A stretch of 64,000 nucleotides of DNA, taken from Chaetomium olivaceum (lineage: Eukaryota > Ascomycota > Sordariomycetes > Sordariales > Chaetomiaceae). Positions 12,541 through 24,360 of this stretch are shown piece by piece (position 1 is the first letter of the stretch; each line of letters begins with the position of its first letter). Location of the stretch: the NCBI GenBank assembly GCA_039881045.1, contig JAYWVB010000061.1:98761-162760 (forward strand). The letters run 5' to 3'. Under the pieces are notes generated by a model. It was not told where the DNA came from. It was given only the letters and a program-made list of their open reading frames with translations, and made no database searches. Both the position numbers and the translations under genes were made by a program.

Positions 12541-13631
12541 CTTGAGATCAAAAGAAGGAAGGTCAAGTGCACGAATTTGTGACAAGACTAACAAGACGCA
12601 GTCAACGAAAGGACGGCACTAAGGGACAGCGTCCTCCCAAAGGATACCCCGGGCTTCACTTCGGCCTGATTGCGCAACGAAACCCAAGAAGGAAACAAGA
12701 AAAAAAGCGAGGAGAGCGGCATGAGATGGTGCGCCATGTGGGAGGGGCCATCTGCGCGCCTCGTCCAGGCAGAACGCCACAACACGGAAAGGGTCTGCCG
12801 AAGCAAACTGACAGGAAAGGGTCCCCTCAGGTCCCTAGGACGCCCTTCGCGACGCCCTTCCGAAAAAGGCATGGCGGAGGCCCGAGGCATACAGACTGCA
12901 GGTACGGAAACTGCTAGACGAACCGGATGACAGAGCCTGAGGGTTCTTGGCGTAGTGGTACCCCCTGGTGAAAGTGTGGTCAAGATCCCTGCCAGCTGAA
13001 AATGGGCGTCAACCTTGATACACAGATACCGAGTTTCCCCAAGCTGCCAAGGTCTCACTGACCAATGGGTTAAAGACGAGCTCCTGTCACCAATGAGCTC
13101 GGGATGGAAGCGGAAAGGCTGAGCAGGGCATGCAACGCGAAGCCGGAGACCGGATGAGAGACATGGTCCGTTCGCAATTTGGAACTTCAGACCTTCGTCG
13201 GCTTTGGCCGACCGCTCGTCAAACAAGGTCTCACGTGGTGGAGCTCACTTTGAAAGCCAACGGTTTTTTTGCTCTTAAGGAAACGGAAACTCTCCCGTCA
13301 AGAGCAGAATTCTGCTTCAGGGGTGCCAACTCGCTGGGATGGATGGGTGGCATCCCTTGCCGCCCCTGATTTCTTCCCGCATGCATGTCAGCCGCGGTGG
13401 AACTCGATGCCGCCGGGAACTCATTTGGCGATACCCCGGACGCGCGGTGCCAAACGTCACTTTCCCATCAACAATGTCATCGTTTTGAAGGATGCTGTTT
13501 CTGGTGTTCTTATTGGGGCCTTTTCTGAAGCCACCGGAGCTTGAAAAGCCGGCAGGTTCCTCAGCAACACCACCTTCAGCATCTGCCTCCCCACTGCCCT
13601 CGTTAGTGAACGCTCACTCCCACCACCCCAC
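12541..13631. other. intergenic
   Basis: This is the upstream region of the membrane-protein gene and the downstream region of the dioxygenase gene. Open frames exist on both strands, but none shows family motifs or splice-supported structure. Confidence 0.45.
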
Positions 13632-14392
13632 TTAAGCCGGTGCCGGTGCCGGCGCCGTCCCTCCACCGGGAGCCGCCCCAGCCGACGGCGGCCCACCCGT
13701 ACCCGTACCAGTCCTGGGCCGAAATATAGACAGATCCAACGGCAGGCGCTCGCCCATCCAGATGGCGCGGTCGGTGTGGTTGCGGCGCTCGCGGTCGTGG
13801 GCCGGCAGTTCGGTCTCGGGCTCGGTGGTGTTGGGGTGGACCAGCACGGACAGCGGGCCGCGCCAGACGGCCAGCCAGGCGACGAGAGCGCCGAACTGGG
13901 CCGGCGAGTGCACGCTCACCTCGAACATGGCCACCGGGTGCGGCCCAATCGGCCGGTCCCAGAATGTGTATACCCGGAGTTCGGGGAACTCGCGCCGGAT
14001 GCGCTCTCGCAGGGCGCGGGCGTATTCCGTCTCTTGAAGGGGATATGTACGTTAGTTACGGGGGTTGGGTAAGGTAACTTCCATTACAATCATGCTACCA
14101 TCTCGGCTAGGTTGGTAGATTAGGCGTACGGTCTGGGTTGTTTTGGAAGTAGTAGATGTGGATGTCACTTTTGGCCCGGTTAGTCAGGCAAAGTTGGGAT
14201 GGAAATACCGGTAAGTAAAACAGCTTACAACCCGCCCTTGATGCCGTTGTCTAGGGGTTCGGTGAATCTCTCGTATGCGCTGCTGAGCACGCCGGTTTGC
14301 GGGTTCCGGAAGCTCTTGCCATCTTCGGCTCGCTCTTCGGGAAGAGGCGGGGCATTCTCATAGCCCGCCAGCGGGGAGGGGTAGCCTGCCAT
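13632..14392 (-). CDS. DOPA 4,5-dioxygenase family protein
   Basis: A 200-residue protein of the DOPA-dioxygenase family (aromatic extradiol ring cleavage). Exons 14392-14229, 14167-14130 and 14032-13632 join in frame. The introns are 61 and 97 bp; the second has branch site CTAAC and acceptor CAAG. Family motifs are the metal-site signature DIHIYYF in exon 2, RVYTFWDRPIGPHPVAMFEV, LVHPNTTEPE and HTDRAIWMGE. Several His residues (DIH, GPHP, VHP, NHTD) are candidate iron ligands. The C-terminus is a short Pro/Ala/Gly-rich tail. Members cleave L-DOPA or related catechols. The true substrate here is unknown, and no betalain or catechol-degradation neighbours are present. The frame is intact. Confidence 0.85.
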
Positions 14393-15227
14393 TGTGGGTC
14401 ACAAGGTGAAGGTGGTGGGATGTGGGTGAATTTGATATTTGGATTTGCAGTGAGAGCTGGATAATGTATAGAGATTGCAAACTCAGTATGCGGCTTGATA
14501 ATGGAATGAGATGTTGAGTGAAGACAATGACAACCTGAAGTGATACCTGAATGACTTGGGTGACCACTCAGTTTGTAATCCAAGGTTCCACATCATCCGA
14601 TGGGGCATTAGTGATGGGCAAATGGCGACTTCCACTTCCAGGTTGCGTGTCACGCGTGTAAGTGAATGGGAAGGAGCCCCGCATTTCGTGAACGTCGCCG
14701 GACTTCGTGACTGCTTTTGTGTGATCTCACTCACTGACCAGCCTGAGATGATTTGACCTGCCGATTGCCGATGAGGTTCGCCCTTCAGACCCGGGACGGC
14801 CCGCACCAAGCCAAAACCCGCGAGGATCTCATCGTTCGTTGACGCAGTTGCGGCACTGCATATCCCCCACCGGGCGTATTACCGCTTCGAGAAGGCAACG
14901 AGGCAACGCATCGGCATCCTTCGATGACTGCGCCTTGGGCTAGTCGGTATATACAACACAATAGACGGCCCCGAGACAGCCTCATCTAGACATTTGCTGT
15001 TCATGTATTGGCCATAGACTCGGTGAACGTGCCTAGTAGGTATTCTCATGCAGCCGCGAATGATCCCACCAGCAGAGCCCTGGAGAGCCTGGCGTTCAGT
15101 ATATAAGAACGATATGCTTTTCATCTGAATTAAGTTGAACGTCTTGCTTCTTTATCCAAGCCTTCCAATCTCTTTCAACTAAGAATCCACTTGACTCCAA
15201 CATAAATTACTCGAATAACTCGCAGCC
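14393..15227. promoter_or_regulatory. divergent intergenic region
   Basis: This region lies between the 5' ends of the dioxygenase gene (-) and the RING-like gene (+), so it must hold both promoters. I could not pick a specific TATA or operator element with confidence. Confidence 0.4.
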
Positions 15228-15597
15228 ATGAATTGCGGAGTTTGCCAACAGTTTACCGTGAGTAGACTCCGTTCCACGAGACTAAACTGTCTAATGTCTC
15301 AACCAGAACTCCGTCGTTATATACTGCTTTGCGGGGAACTTGGGGACGGATAAGACCAGCCGTGACCTCAAAACGGGGACCACGCACTGGGTCTGCAAAG
15401 AGTATGTTTCCCTGCGGGCCACGTTGAGGGGTTCAATACCGCTAACTCGTCTGGCAACCTCAAGCTGTTATGAGAGTATGAAAGAAAACGGCACATCCGG
15501 AACGTGCCCGTACTGCCGGGCTAGCAACACAGGCGTGTCCATATATAGACAGAAGGCAGCCGTGCGTGCTGTGTACGAGTTTGTGGACCAGGAATGA
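15228..15597 (+). CDS. Mini RING-like zinc-binding protein (85 aa)
   Basis: A small three-exon gene: 15228-15257, 15307-15401 and 15465-15597. The introns are 49 and 63 bp with canonical GTGAGT/CAG and GTATGT/CAAG ends. The spliced product begins MNCGVCQQFT and is 85 residues long. Paired cysteines CGVC, HWVCKDC and CPYC, plus a Cys in IYCF, give a C..C-(C)-H-C..C-C..C series like a compact RING/treble-clef zinc finger. RING domains commonly act as E3 ubiquitin ligases, but nothing else is attached here to give a substrate. Spacing is not a textbook RING, so another zinc fold is possible. The call depends on splicing, since no single open frame covers the domain; both junctions keep frame and complete the Cys pairs. 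Confidence 0.65.
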
Positions 15598-15657
15598 GTG
15601 ACAAGCACGAAGATTCTGGATACTATCCAACACACCATGGCCCCCTTCAGCCATCCG

Positions 15658-17018
15658 TCATAGAGTAACTAGAAATGAACCATCTTCCTGTCTGTCCTTG
15701 AAAAGACCATACCGGGGGCTTTGAATGGAAAAGTTCAGCACAGCCGTGCCAACAACCTGGTATGCCTGGATTATTCGCCTTAACTGTCCGTGTTCCATCA
15801 CAGCATTTGTCTGGAGAGCCAAGGCGTTGTCATCGAAGTCGCTGACAGACTTGTGAACGTCGTTCAGCAAGCTTTGCGTTGCGTTCTCCAAGTCCGAATT
15901 CGTAGCCCGCATGGTGATGGGTATCAGGTTCCCAAATGCACCGTCCTTCTAAAACCAAATCAGCGAAATAGGTCTTGGGTAGTGAATCGCGAAACGGAAG
16001 ATGGAGCTTACCAGCTCTTTCTTGAGAGAGAATAACTCATTGATCCTGAAGGAGCTATGTTAGTTTAGCTGCCCAGCCTTCCTCGCAGACGGGTGAAATG
16101 GCCTCACATTATGAAGAGCTTGTTAGCGCAGAGACTCATGGCAGCCAGTTCCTTTGACTCGAGAATATCTCGAGGTAAATGTATCCCGTTGATAATCCTG
16201 GAACATGTCAGCATCAAATTCATGGTAATATCCTTCACGGCACACCAAACCGGATAAGGTCCAACGCCGCATCGACCGAGGACGTCCCCAGCCGCCACGA
16301 GTAAAACTCCTCCACACTAGGCACCCTCCCAGACAACCTCCACCGATACTCGGTCACACAAGCCTTCATATACCCCCTCAGACTCCCCGAAAACCGCTTC
16401 CTCTCCGCCAACCCACAGTACCCCCGCCACCCGCCTGCCCACCTCGGCAAAACTCTCACAGACCTTCGTGGGCGACGCCGGCGCCGGAGCACCCGGCTCA
16501 CCAAGACCGAGGGAATGCTCCACAAAGGCGATCGACTGCCGACAGTACTCCTCCGCCGCCAGCTCGCCCTCGGCCGCCCCGTCGATGGCGTCGTCCCACA
16601 GGAACAGCCACACGCAGTAGAAGGCCACCGTTTCTAGCTCGGCGTACGTCGCGTCGGGGACCAATCTGAGAGTATGTAAGTTTTTGTTTTTGTTTTTATT
16701 TAGATATCATTTGTATATGAGACTCCAGTGTATCATCGACATGATACGGGGTGATGATTATCGACAGGGGGAAGTTGGTGGGGTGCATGCATACCCGGAG
16801 GCAAAGAACGCGATATCGACCGCTCTGATCTTGACCAACAGCTTCTCGTCCTCGATGAGGGCCCCCAGCCGTGCATCAACGGCCTTCTTGACCTGCTCGT
16901 GAAGGGGATTGACGCTCTGGTACCATGCCGCAAACGTGGGGCGGAGATCCGGGATGTGGAGCTTCTGGCCGGCGAGGGTATCGGCCGAGATGCTGGCGTT
17001 TTCTGTTTTCTGTTCCAT
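15658..17018 (-). CDS. Class I terpene synthase (sesquiterpene-type)
   Basis: Class I terpene cyclase of about 352 residues that would ionise a prenyl diphosphate, probably farnesyl diphosphate. Exons: 17018-16795, 16665-16246, 16197-16108, 16045-16012 and 15948-15658. The Asp-rich Mg motif is WDDAID. The NSE-type metal motif NELFSLKKE is encoded almost alone by the 34-bp exon 4. A C-terminal SPRYGL supplies the Arg-Tyr pair common in fungal cyclases. Two single-base problems exist: a G5 run (C5 on +, 16421-16425) needs G4 to join VGRRVAG to YCGLAERKRF, and the exon 2 donor near 16245 needs one extra G to keep phase. Together they leave the total divisible by three. No P450, prenyltransferase or cluster regulator is next to it, so it looks like an isolated gene. 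The product is unknown. Confidence 0.85.
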
Positions 17019-17879
17019 TGTTACTGGGGGGTTGTTTCTTTGAGGGCAAGGTGTTGGGAGTGAGATACCAATAGAGCTTAAGGTTGGGGTTAAAGAGTGT
17101 AACTGCATCGGTTAATGTGGGCGTTTCATGCAGGAACCTGACCGCTTTTCCACCCAGACATGATTTACAAACATAGGCATATAGCCAGAACGGAGATAGA
17201 CATGGAAGCAGGAGCATCTTTTTTTTTAAGACAATATATTCTCAACTACCAAGGTAGGCAGGAGACAGTAGTAGCCGTAGCAGCGGATGAAACCATCGCG
17301 GGAGAAATCAAGAGCCAGCTAGCCGTCTATACATCGAGCGCGCCTCTATTGACCCGGGGAGAGCAACGCAACGCAAATGAGCAAAGCAGCACATACACCA
17401 GCCCGACAAGATATCTCGCCGGGGTGCCAGCCATGCCATACAATGCAATGCAATGGCCATGCAAATGCCAAGGCAACAGGAAAGCAACCCGAAAATCAGG
17501 ACAGAAACCCAGAAGAACCTTTCCCCTCCCATCCAACGCCCCATGTATGCAATCGAGTACACACCCCTTTATCATGCCACGCCGATACAGGTTGATGCCA
17601 AGTGGACGCCCTCCCAATAGAGCAAGCAATCCATCAGATACAGAGGTAGAGCCAGAAGCGAAAAAGAGAAAATGGAAAGGAAAACAGGAAAAGAGAAGAT
17701 AGCAAAATGAGCAAGTCGTAGGCGAGTTGCGGCGACGCGACGGCTGTAGCAATATACAATACAGGTGTACATATGTACCTAGGAGTAACAGGACAAGACT
17801 GAGGCTTGTGATATGTCAACGATCGCTCCACACCCCCTCATTATGGCAGGGAGACGATCAGTGGTCCGCGATTCGCGGT
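17019..17879. other. intergenic
   Basis: Promoter region of the terpene synthase and 3' flank of pex20. The open frames here are antisense or low-complexity and carry no motifs. Confidence 0.45.
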
Positions 17880-19076
17880 TTAGGCGCGCTGGACCTCAGG
17901 GGCCTTCTGGGGAGTAGCGGAGTCGGAGCCGAGACCGGAGTCGTGCTGCTCGTCGTCCTGCGAAGTGTTGACCGCCTCGCCGGTGGCGGCGTTGACAAAG
18001 CCGTCGCCCTCGACGACAACCTCACGGTTGCCGATGCGGCGCATCAGCTCAAAGAAGCGCGAGTTCTTGAACTTCTCTGAGTTGTTGTCGGCGACCGAGT
18101 TGACAATGTCGACAGCGGCGCGCACCAGGTCATCGTCGGACCGCCGCTTGTCCTGTTCCTGCGCGAGCTTCTCCATGTTGGCGTCGATGACCTCCATCTC
18201 GTCGACCGAAGGCACCGTGACTCCGGTGTTGGGGTCGACGCGCGGGCCGTGCTGGGCCATCCACTTGTCTTGTGCCTCGGCGAATTCGGTGTTGGCAACC
18301 TGTTGCTTCTCGGTCCAGTCGGCGAGCTCGGTCTTGAAGTTGACATCATCGTATTCGCCGAACGCGCGATTGAAAGCTTCAACGTCAATGTCGGAGTCTT
18401 GGGCCACAGCAATCTGAGGCTGCTGCTGGGCGATCGGGTTCATGGCCTGGTTCTGGAGACCATTCTGAAGACCATTCTGAAGACCATAAACACCGGTAGA
18501 CAGACCGTTGTACATGGGCATGCCGAAAGCAGCCTGCTGCATGGTCATGGCCGGGTTCATCGTCGCCATGGGAGCCGAATGCATCTGGGCAGCCATCGCC
18601 GTGCTGGGTCCAGCTCCGCCGGCGCCAATCTGCATGCCTGAGAACTGGTTAACCCACTCCTGGTGGGAAGTACCGCCGGTAGCCGGAGAAGCAAGACGGG
18701 CAGCCGGGGCGCCCGGGCCAATGTTGTTCATGGCGGTCGGCACAGCCGGAGCCGGATGACCATAAGCCCTACTGCCAGCGATCATATTCATGTCGAGACC
18801 GGGACCGAAAGCCGAGTCGATGGGCGCGCCGCCCTGCTGGAAGCCTCCAAAGGCCATCTCGGCGCCATTGGGAAAGGAAGTCTGCGAACGGAAAGCCTGG
18901 TGGAGCCGAGGTCAGCGACGAGTTTTCGTTACAAATTATTACTCCCAGACACTCACATTGCCCGGGCCGGCCTGCGGCGCGTTGACAAAGCGATCCTGGT
19001 GATGGGTGCGATCGCGGTCGACATGCGACAGAAGATTCTTGGCGCCGTTAGACGGACCACACATGCTGTCGGCCAT
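17880..19076 (-). CDS. pex20: Peroxin PEX20 (PTS2 co-receptor)
   Basis: PEX20 works with PEX7 to import PTS2 proteins into peroxisomes and is recycled through monoubiquitination of an N-terminal cysteine. Exon 1 is 19076-18957 and exon 2 is 18896-17880, with a 60-bp intron (GTGAGT...CACCAG). The product is 378 residues. It begins MADSMCGPSNGAKNLL, with the conserved Cys at residue 6, then HVDRDRTHHQDRFVN. A WxxxF-type motif (EWVNQF), used to dock PEX14/PEX13, is present. The C-terminal half has the region expected to bind PEX7 (ADWTEKQQVANTEFAEAQ, FFELMRRIGNREVVVEGD). A tandem GLQN repeat (about 18450-18490) sits in the low-complexity middle. The frame is intact. It is divergent from sec13 with a shared region of about 690 bp. 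Confidence 0.9.
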
Positions 19077-19762
19077 CTTGAAGTCGAATTTGTGTTGGCG
19101 ATTTGGGCGAGATGCGATTTTGGTGAGTTTCCGCTAGCAGAAGTAAGTTTTGATCTGTTGTTGTTCGGATCAAAGAGAGGAAACCCAAGGATGGTTTGAG
19201 ATGCCGAGGTCGTCCGAGGTAAGGCGATATCGAACCGAGCCGACGGGGTTGTATTACTGCGGTCGCGTTGCAAAAGAAGAAAACAATGCCAGGAAATCAA
19301 AAGGCATGGTCTATTGAACAATGGAATATTGAAGCCATTCCTCGTTAGCCCCACTTTCGTTATGTGTATAGTGTGGCCACCAGTTTCGCCATGGAGAGTC
19401 GTGATGGAGTTGTCCAAGTTGGTCAGTCGCTGTTAAGACGGCTTGCTGGAGTCGGGTCAGGCCTGTGACCGAGGGCAAGCCAAGAGTTGATGTGGGTGCG
19501 GGGCGGTATTGTGTGGGCTCTTTCAAAGACCCCTGCAAGCCATGCGGGACTGAGCGCACCACGATTTTCATGCCAGCTGGACAACAACAGGGGGTGCTCT
19601 TCACGCCTAGAGCCACTCTAGCAGCGGTGCCATTGAACCTCTGTGCAAACCCCATTGAGGAACTGCACTCAAGATAACCCACTTCAATAATCAGAGCGAC
19701 CGCACCATTGACTCTATTGTTCCCACATTTGTATTCTCTGAATCAAAAGACCAGCTGTCGCA
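19077..19762. promoter_or_regulatory. bidirectional promoter region of pex20 and sec13
   Basis: Both genes are transcribed outward from this interval of about 690 bp, so it holds both promoters. No individual element is confidently identified. Confidence 0.45.
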
Positions 19763-20979
19763 ATGGTTCGCCCCCCTCCTTCTTCTCTTATTCTTCCCAT
19801 TTGATGGAGCTCACCCTTGCCTGATCAGGCCTCTGGATAATATGTAGATGCTAACTCAGCTTTGCAGGCAGCCGGAACCCAGGTTATTGCCAACTCTGGC
19901 CACGATGACATGATTGTACGTTGCCCGACGTTGCTCCACGATTTCCAACCAGCCACCTAGCCACCTAGCCACCCATCCACCGAACCTCCGAAACTACGAG
20001 ACCAAGCAAGGGGATAGGAATCTGACATGAACCAGCATGATGCAGTTCTCGACTACTACGGCCGGAGGTTAGCAACCTGCTCTTCGGACCGAACCATCAA
20101 GATCTTCGAGATCGAAGGCGAGACACAGCGGTTGACCGAGACACTCAAGGGGTACGTGGGAACCAAGACGTGTACTCCTGCCGAGACGAAATAGGGGGAC
20201 GAAGGCTCACGGTGTGGCAAAACAATAGGCACGACGGCGCGGTGTGGTGCGTCTCGTGGGCGCATCCCAAGTACGGCAACATCCTGGCGAGCGCGGGCTA
20301 CGACGGCAAGGTGTTGATCTGGCGGGAGCAGAACGGGGCGTGGCAGCGCATCTACGACTTCTCCCTGCACAAGGCCAGCGTCAACGTGGTGTCGTGGTCG
20401 CCCCACGAGGCGGGCTGCGTACTAGCCTGCGCATCGTCGGACGGCAACGTCAGCGTGCTCGAGTTCAAGGACAACAACAGCTGGGAGCACAGCATCTTCC
20501 ACGCGCACGGGCTCGGGGTGAACTCGGTGTCGTGGGCGCCCGCCACCAACCCGGGCAGCATCGTCAGCAGCAAGCCGAGCCCTAAGTCGACGGGCAACCG
20601 GCGCTTCGTGACGGGCGGGTCGGACAACGCGCTCAAGATCTGGGCCTTCGACGCCGCGACGGGCGCGTACAAGCTCGAGCGCGAGCCGCTGACGGGTCAC
20701 ACCGACTGGGTGCGCGACGTGGCGTGGAGCCCGACGGTACTGCAGAAGAGCTACATCGCGAGCGCGTCCGAGGACCGCACCGTGCGCATCTGGACCAGCG
20801 ACCCGGCCAACCCGCAGCAGTGGAACGTCAAGGTGCTCGGTTTCGACGCCGCCGTCTGGCGCGTCAGCTGGTCGCTGAGCGGCAACGTGCTAGCCGCGAG
20901 CGGCGGCGACAACAAGGTGACTCTGTGGAAGGAGAACCTGAAGGGCGAGTGGGAGTGCGTCAAGTCGATCGAGGAGTAA
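19763..20979 (+). CDS. sec13: SEC13, COPII coat and nuclear pore WD40 protein
   Basis: SEC13 pairs with SEC31 in the COPII outer coat and with Nup145C in the nuclear-pore Y complex. Proposed exons: 19763-19765 (the ATG alone), 19868-19915, 20036-20151 and 20229-20979, giving 305 residues, the usual SEC13 length. WD repeats are clear: GHDDMIHDAVLDYYG, HDGAVWCVSWAHPKYG, HKASVNVVSWSPHE, HGLGVNSVSWAP, GHTDWVRDVAWSP and FDAAVWRVSWSLSG. The repeat ends are of the IKIFE / VLIWRE / LKIWAF / VRIWTS / VTLWKE type. The unusual point is the start: the only ATG that fits is followed at once by a weak donor (GTTCGC), so exon 1 would be a bare initiator codon. The rest of the frame is intact. Confidence 0.93.
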
Positions 20980-21285
20980 AGTAACGATTGGATGGCGCGG
21001 GGCTTGGGCGTTACGGCTGCTGGGACGGTATTTAGAGCTAATGAAGTTTGTTGCATCCCCGTCCTGTTTATGCGACTACTTGACCGTGGGATGTTGGGTT
21101 TCGATGGCAGTGCTAGCCATATAAATTAAGCGGAGAAGTGCATTTGATTATGGTTGAAAAGGCCGCCGCTGACTAGAATTATCACTAGATATCTGCCTCT
21201 CTGCTACGGGCGTTCCAATCCCTCTTCAAGATAGTTCCCATTATCAGCGTCATTTCATCACTCGTCACTCATAAAAACCAGCCAT
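20980..21285. other. convergent 3' region
   Basis: A short spacer where sec13 (+) and the dehydrogenase-like gene (-) converge. It should hold both 3' untranslated regions and poly(A) sites. No gene is seen. Confidence 0.5.
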
Positions 21286-22981
21286 CTAAGCCATAAATCC
21301 CAACCCCCCAACAGCCATCATCACCGCCGTAACCGCAACGGGAACCCACCCCTCGCCGCCAGCACCGCGGTACCTAACCCCGGGCATGGCCGCGGCACTC
21401 GATGTGCTCTCGACCGGACCATTAGTCTCAGTCGGCGTCTCACCGCCCGTGCTCGACGGGCTGCCCCCACTGCCAGCACCATTCCCATCACCATCCGCCC
21501 CCTCCTCTTCCTCCTCCCCATCCCGCACCACCACCCAAATCTCGCCCGTCGCGTCGCTCGACACAAACAGCCGCTGCGCCGCCGCATCAAACGCCAGCCC
21601 CACCGGCCGGAAACACGCGCCCGGCTCCGCGCAGCGGCTGACGTCAGGCGCGGTCAGGATGTCGCGGACGGGGTCGACGCTGTCAGCGTCCTGGACCGGG
21701 AAGCCCGTGCCGCGCTCGTCCTCGTTCTCGTCCTCGTCCGTCTCGAACGCGACGTACGAGAGTTTGTAGCCGGCCGGGTGGTCACGGTTCCAGCTGCCGT
21801 GGAAGGAGATGAAGGCGCGCGAGCCGTTGCCCGGGGTGAACTTGATGTCGAGGGGCGCGGTGTGGGCTTGGAAGGTGAGGATGGGTGGGGTGGTGCTCGT
21901 GCGGCAGTAGGTGTCGTTGGCGGTGGCGTTGTTCTCGAGGGAGAATTGGGAGCCGATGGTGAGATTGCCCTGCGAGGGAAAGTCGGTTGCGTTGCTGAGC
22001 GCGAAGCATAAAGGGTAGCCGTAATTGGCGCCTAGCATCGTGCCCGGCGAGTCGCTGTTGTTGAGGAAGCCGTGGTAGTTGAGCTCCTCGCCTGGGTTTT
22101 CCTCGTGGACGTCCACCCCGAGGCGGTGGATCTGGTCGGCGCTGTTCTCGACCGACCAGATGGTGCCCTGGACCGGGTGCTCGGCCACGCCGACCGAGTT
22201 GCGCAGGCCCCAGCCGACGAGGAGGCCGTCGTCGGGGTAGCTGTAGGGTCGCCCCAGGGTGGTAGTCGTCGTGTTAGAGATGTTGAAGGCGCGGATCTGG
22301 GAGATGCCGGTGGATTGATTGGCGGCTAGCAGGTCGAGGTTCTCGGCGCTGCCGCGCGAGACCAAGAGGAAGTCGGGCTCGTGCTTGGAAAGCAGAAGCG
22401 TTCGCGAGACATGTCCGTCACCCGGGTTGGTCATGTTGGCAATGATACGGGTGAGGCTGCCGACAGTGCCGGAGTCGGCGTCGTATTCGTAACGATCGAC
22501 ATTCTCGGCTGAGGAAACATAGAGGGTCCTGCCATCCTCGGACAGTTCGAGGCCGTGATTGAGCTGCATACTGGTTAGCACCTATGTTACGCCGGCGCCT
22601 CAGGATAATGCTATCAGAGCTTACCTCTTCATCGTCAATGACCGAAGTGCTGTTCCGAACAGACAAGCAAGTGCCTCCGTTATCATCAAAGGTCAAACGG
22701 CGGAGCCCAGTACGAGCCTCAAGCACGAGCAGGCCGCCATTGGAGTCGAACTTGATACTCCGCGGGTTTGTGAGGTTGGTGGCAATCAGCTGGGCCTTCC
22801 AACCCTTGGCCGCAACGGGCGCCGAGTAAGCCGGTGTTAAAACGGTGGCGCAGGGCGTGGCCGCCGCAGTGTTCGTAGTCGTGATGGTAGTCACGAAGAC
22901 ACTGGAGCTGATCTCCTGTGCCGCAACACTGGAAGACAGCAGCAGAGCTGCGGCGGCAGCTCGCTTGACGAGAGAACTCAT
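21286..22981 (-). CDS. GPI-anchored glucose/sorbosone dehydrogenase-like protein (AA12-like)
   Basis: A 544-residue secreted beta-propeller resembling the PQQ-dependent sugar/sorbosone dehydrogenase group. Exon 1 is 22981-22625 and exon 2 is 22563-21286; the 61-bp intron has donor GTAAGC and acceptor TGCAG. The signal peptide is MSSLVKRAAAAALLLSSSVA. Propeller signatures include NPRSIKFDSNGGLLVLE, LNHGLELSEDGRTLYVSS, GWGLRNSVGVAEHP, EELNYHG, NYGYPLCF, FISFHGSWNRDHPAGYK and FRPVGLAFD. Many NxT/NxS sites fit secretion. A Ser/Thr/Gly-rich stalk and a final hydrophobic stretch (WVPVAVTAVMMAVGGLGFMA) predict a GPI anchor. Whether it binds PQQ, and its substrate, cannot be told from the sequence. 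The frame is intact. Confidence 0.8.
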
Positions 22982-24360
22982 GTTGTTTTAGGAATCTTAG
23001 CGTGTGAGTCGAGACTAATTGAGAGTGGTCGCTAAGGGAGAGAAGATGGAAGTCGGCTCGCTTTTCTCACGAGGCAAACGGACCGGTTATGAACGAAGGT
23101 TTGTAGCTCGACCTCAGAAGGAGGGAACAATTGGAGACGTCATGCAGGTCCCGAAATCCTTTGCCTAGCATCGCGAGGCGCCATTCAACCATGGAACCAA
23201 TGATGCAACTGTTGATGCCAAGCTCTTACCTGTTTGCCCGCCATTGATGCCAGTCGGGTATGATAGTGGCCCAGGGCCAATGCTGGCATGGTTGGCCATC
23301 AATGGGGGCGGAATAACATCCCGATCCGTCTCATCCGAACTGGGCCAAAACCGATGGCCCGAGTTACCTGGTTTCATAGGTACCCAGCTCCAAGTTGGCG
23401 TCATATGGTCGTGGGCGCCTGAGCCGCACGTAACCTGGAGCATTGCACAACGGATGGTGTGTGGGTTGGAATCCCGGGGAAGCTCAAAGCTCAGGTTCCA
23501 GGTTGGGAGCTCAGGTAGCTTGGTAGGTGTGGTTACACTACAGGTCTTGAGTACCGGGCTGTTGTTTCTTTCAGCGGCTTTTAGTGATGTCATCCCCTCT
23601 TTTTCTTCGCACGCCCAGGCTCAAGCCGCAACGAGGTACGCGTTTTCTGTTGGCTCGGGCGAAGGAAAGTGCCGATGATTCCGAGTCCTTGTTTCCAGCC
23701 CAGTTGTAGTCAGCACCGACTAATACAGCACGCCTTGGCGGCGGGCACTCCCGCTTTCACGACTCGCGATGGAGGGGACTCGCACACTCACTACCTGGTA
23801 CCTATGTGGTAGTTAAAATAAAAGAAAGAAAACATCGATACTGTCATCCTTAAAAGCGCCCGCCGCTCCTTAACAATGAGCCAGACATCCTGCTGCGCTA
23901 CAAATGTCGAACAAATTTACCTGGGATTCAGCAGCGTCTCAACCATGATTCGGACCAGGGTATGGCGTACTTGGATTTCGGAACAAGACTTATTACAAGA
24001 AGTGAAGTTGGTTGTTGATGCATTTGGCGTTCTAGACTTGTTACACTAGGCTGAAGTAGCCGTTCCTGCATACGCTGTGTTACATATAGAACCGGATAAC
24101 GATAGGAGGTTCTGGTATGGACTCATACAATATATGTCAGAAGTCTTTCAAGTTTTTCCATCTAACGGCGGAGGGTGAAAGCAAAGATTGGGGTTGATCA
24201 TGAAGACACAATGTGAAAGGAAATCAACGTGTATCATCTGTGCTTAAGTACCTAACCTCGGACGAACTGGTGACAATTCGGACATATATCAAGACTGCTT
24301 GAGCGGTGTTTAAAGGTACAGTGTATATTCGTTCCCCATCACTCCCCTCATCACCTTCTC
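22982..24360. other. 1.4-kb gene-free stretch
   Basis: Upstream of the dehydrogenase-like gene and downstream of the DapA-family gene. Open frames around 23165-23680 overlap on opposite strands and have no family features. The part from about 23700 to 24300 is AT-richer and closed in all frames. Confidence 0.5.

Noticed and set aside
13632..17018. Secondary-metabolite cluster around the terpene synthase
   Set aside because: Neighbours (dioxygenase, RING-like, PEX20, SEC13) include no P450, transporter or pathway regulator; the dioxygenase alone is not enough.
23165..23678. Overlapping opposite-strand frames of about 140 codons
   Set aside because: No motifs, no splice support and mutual overlap; treated as intergenic.
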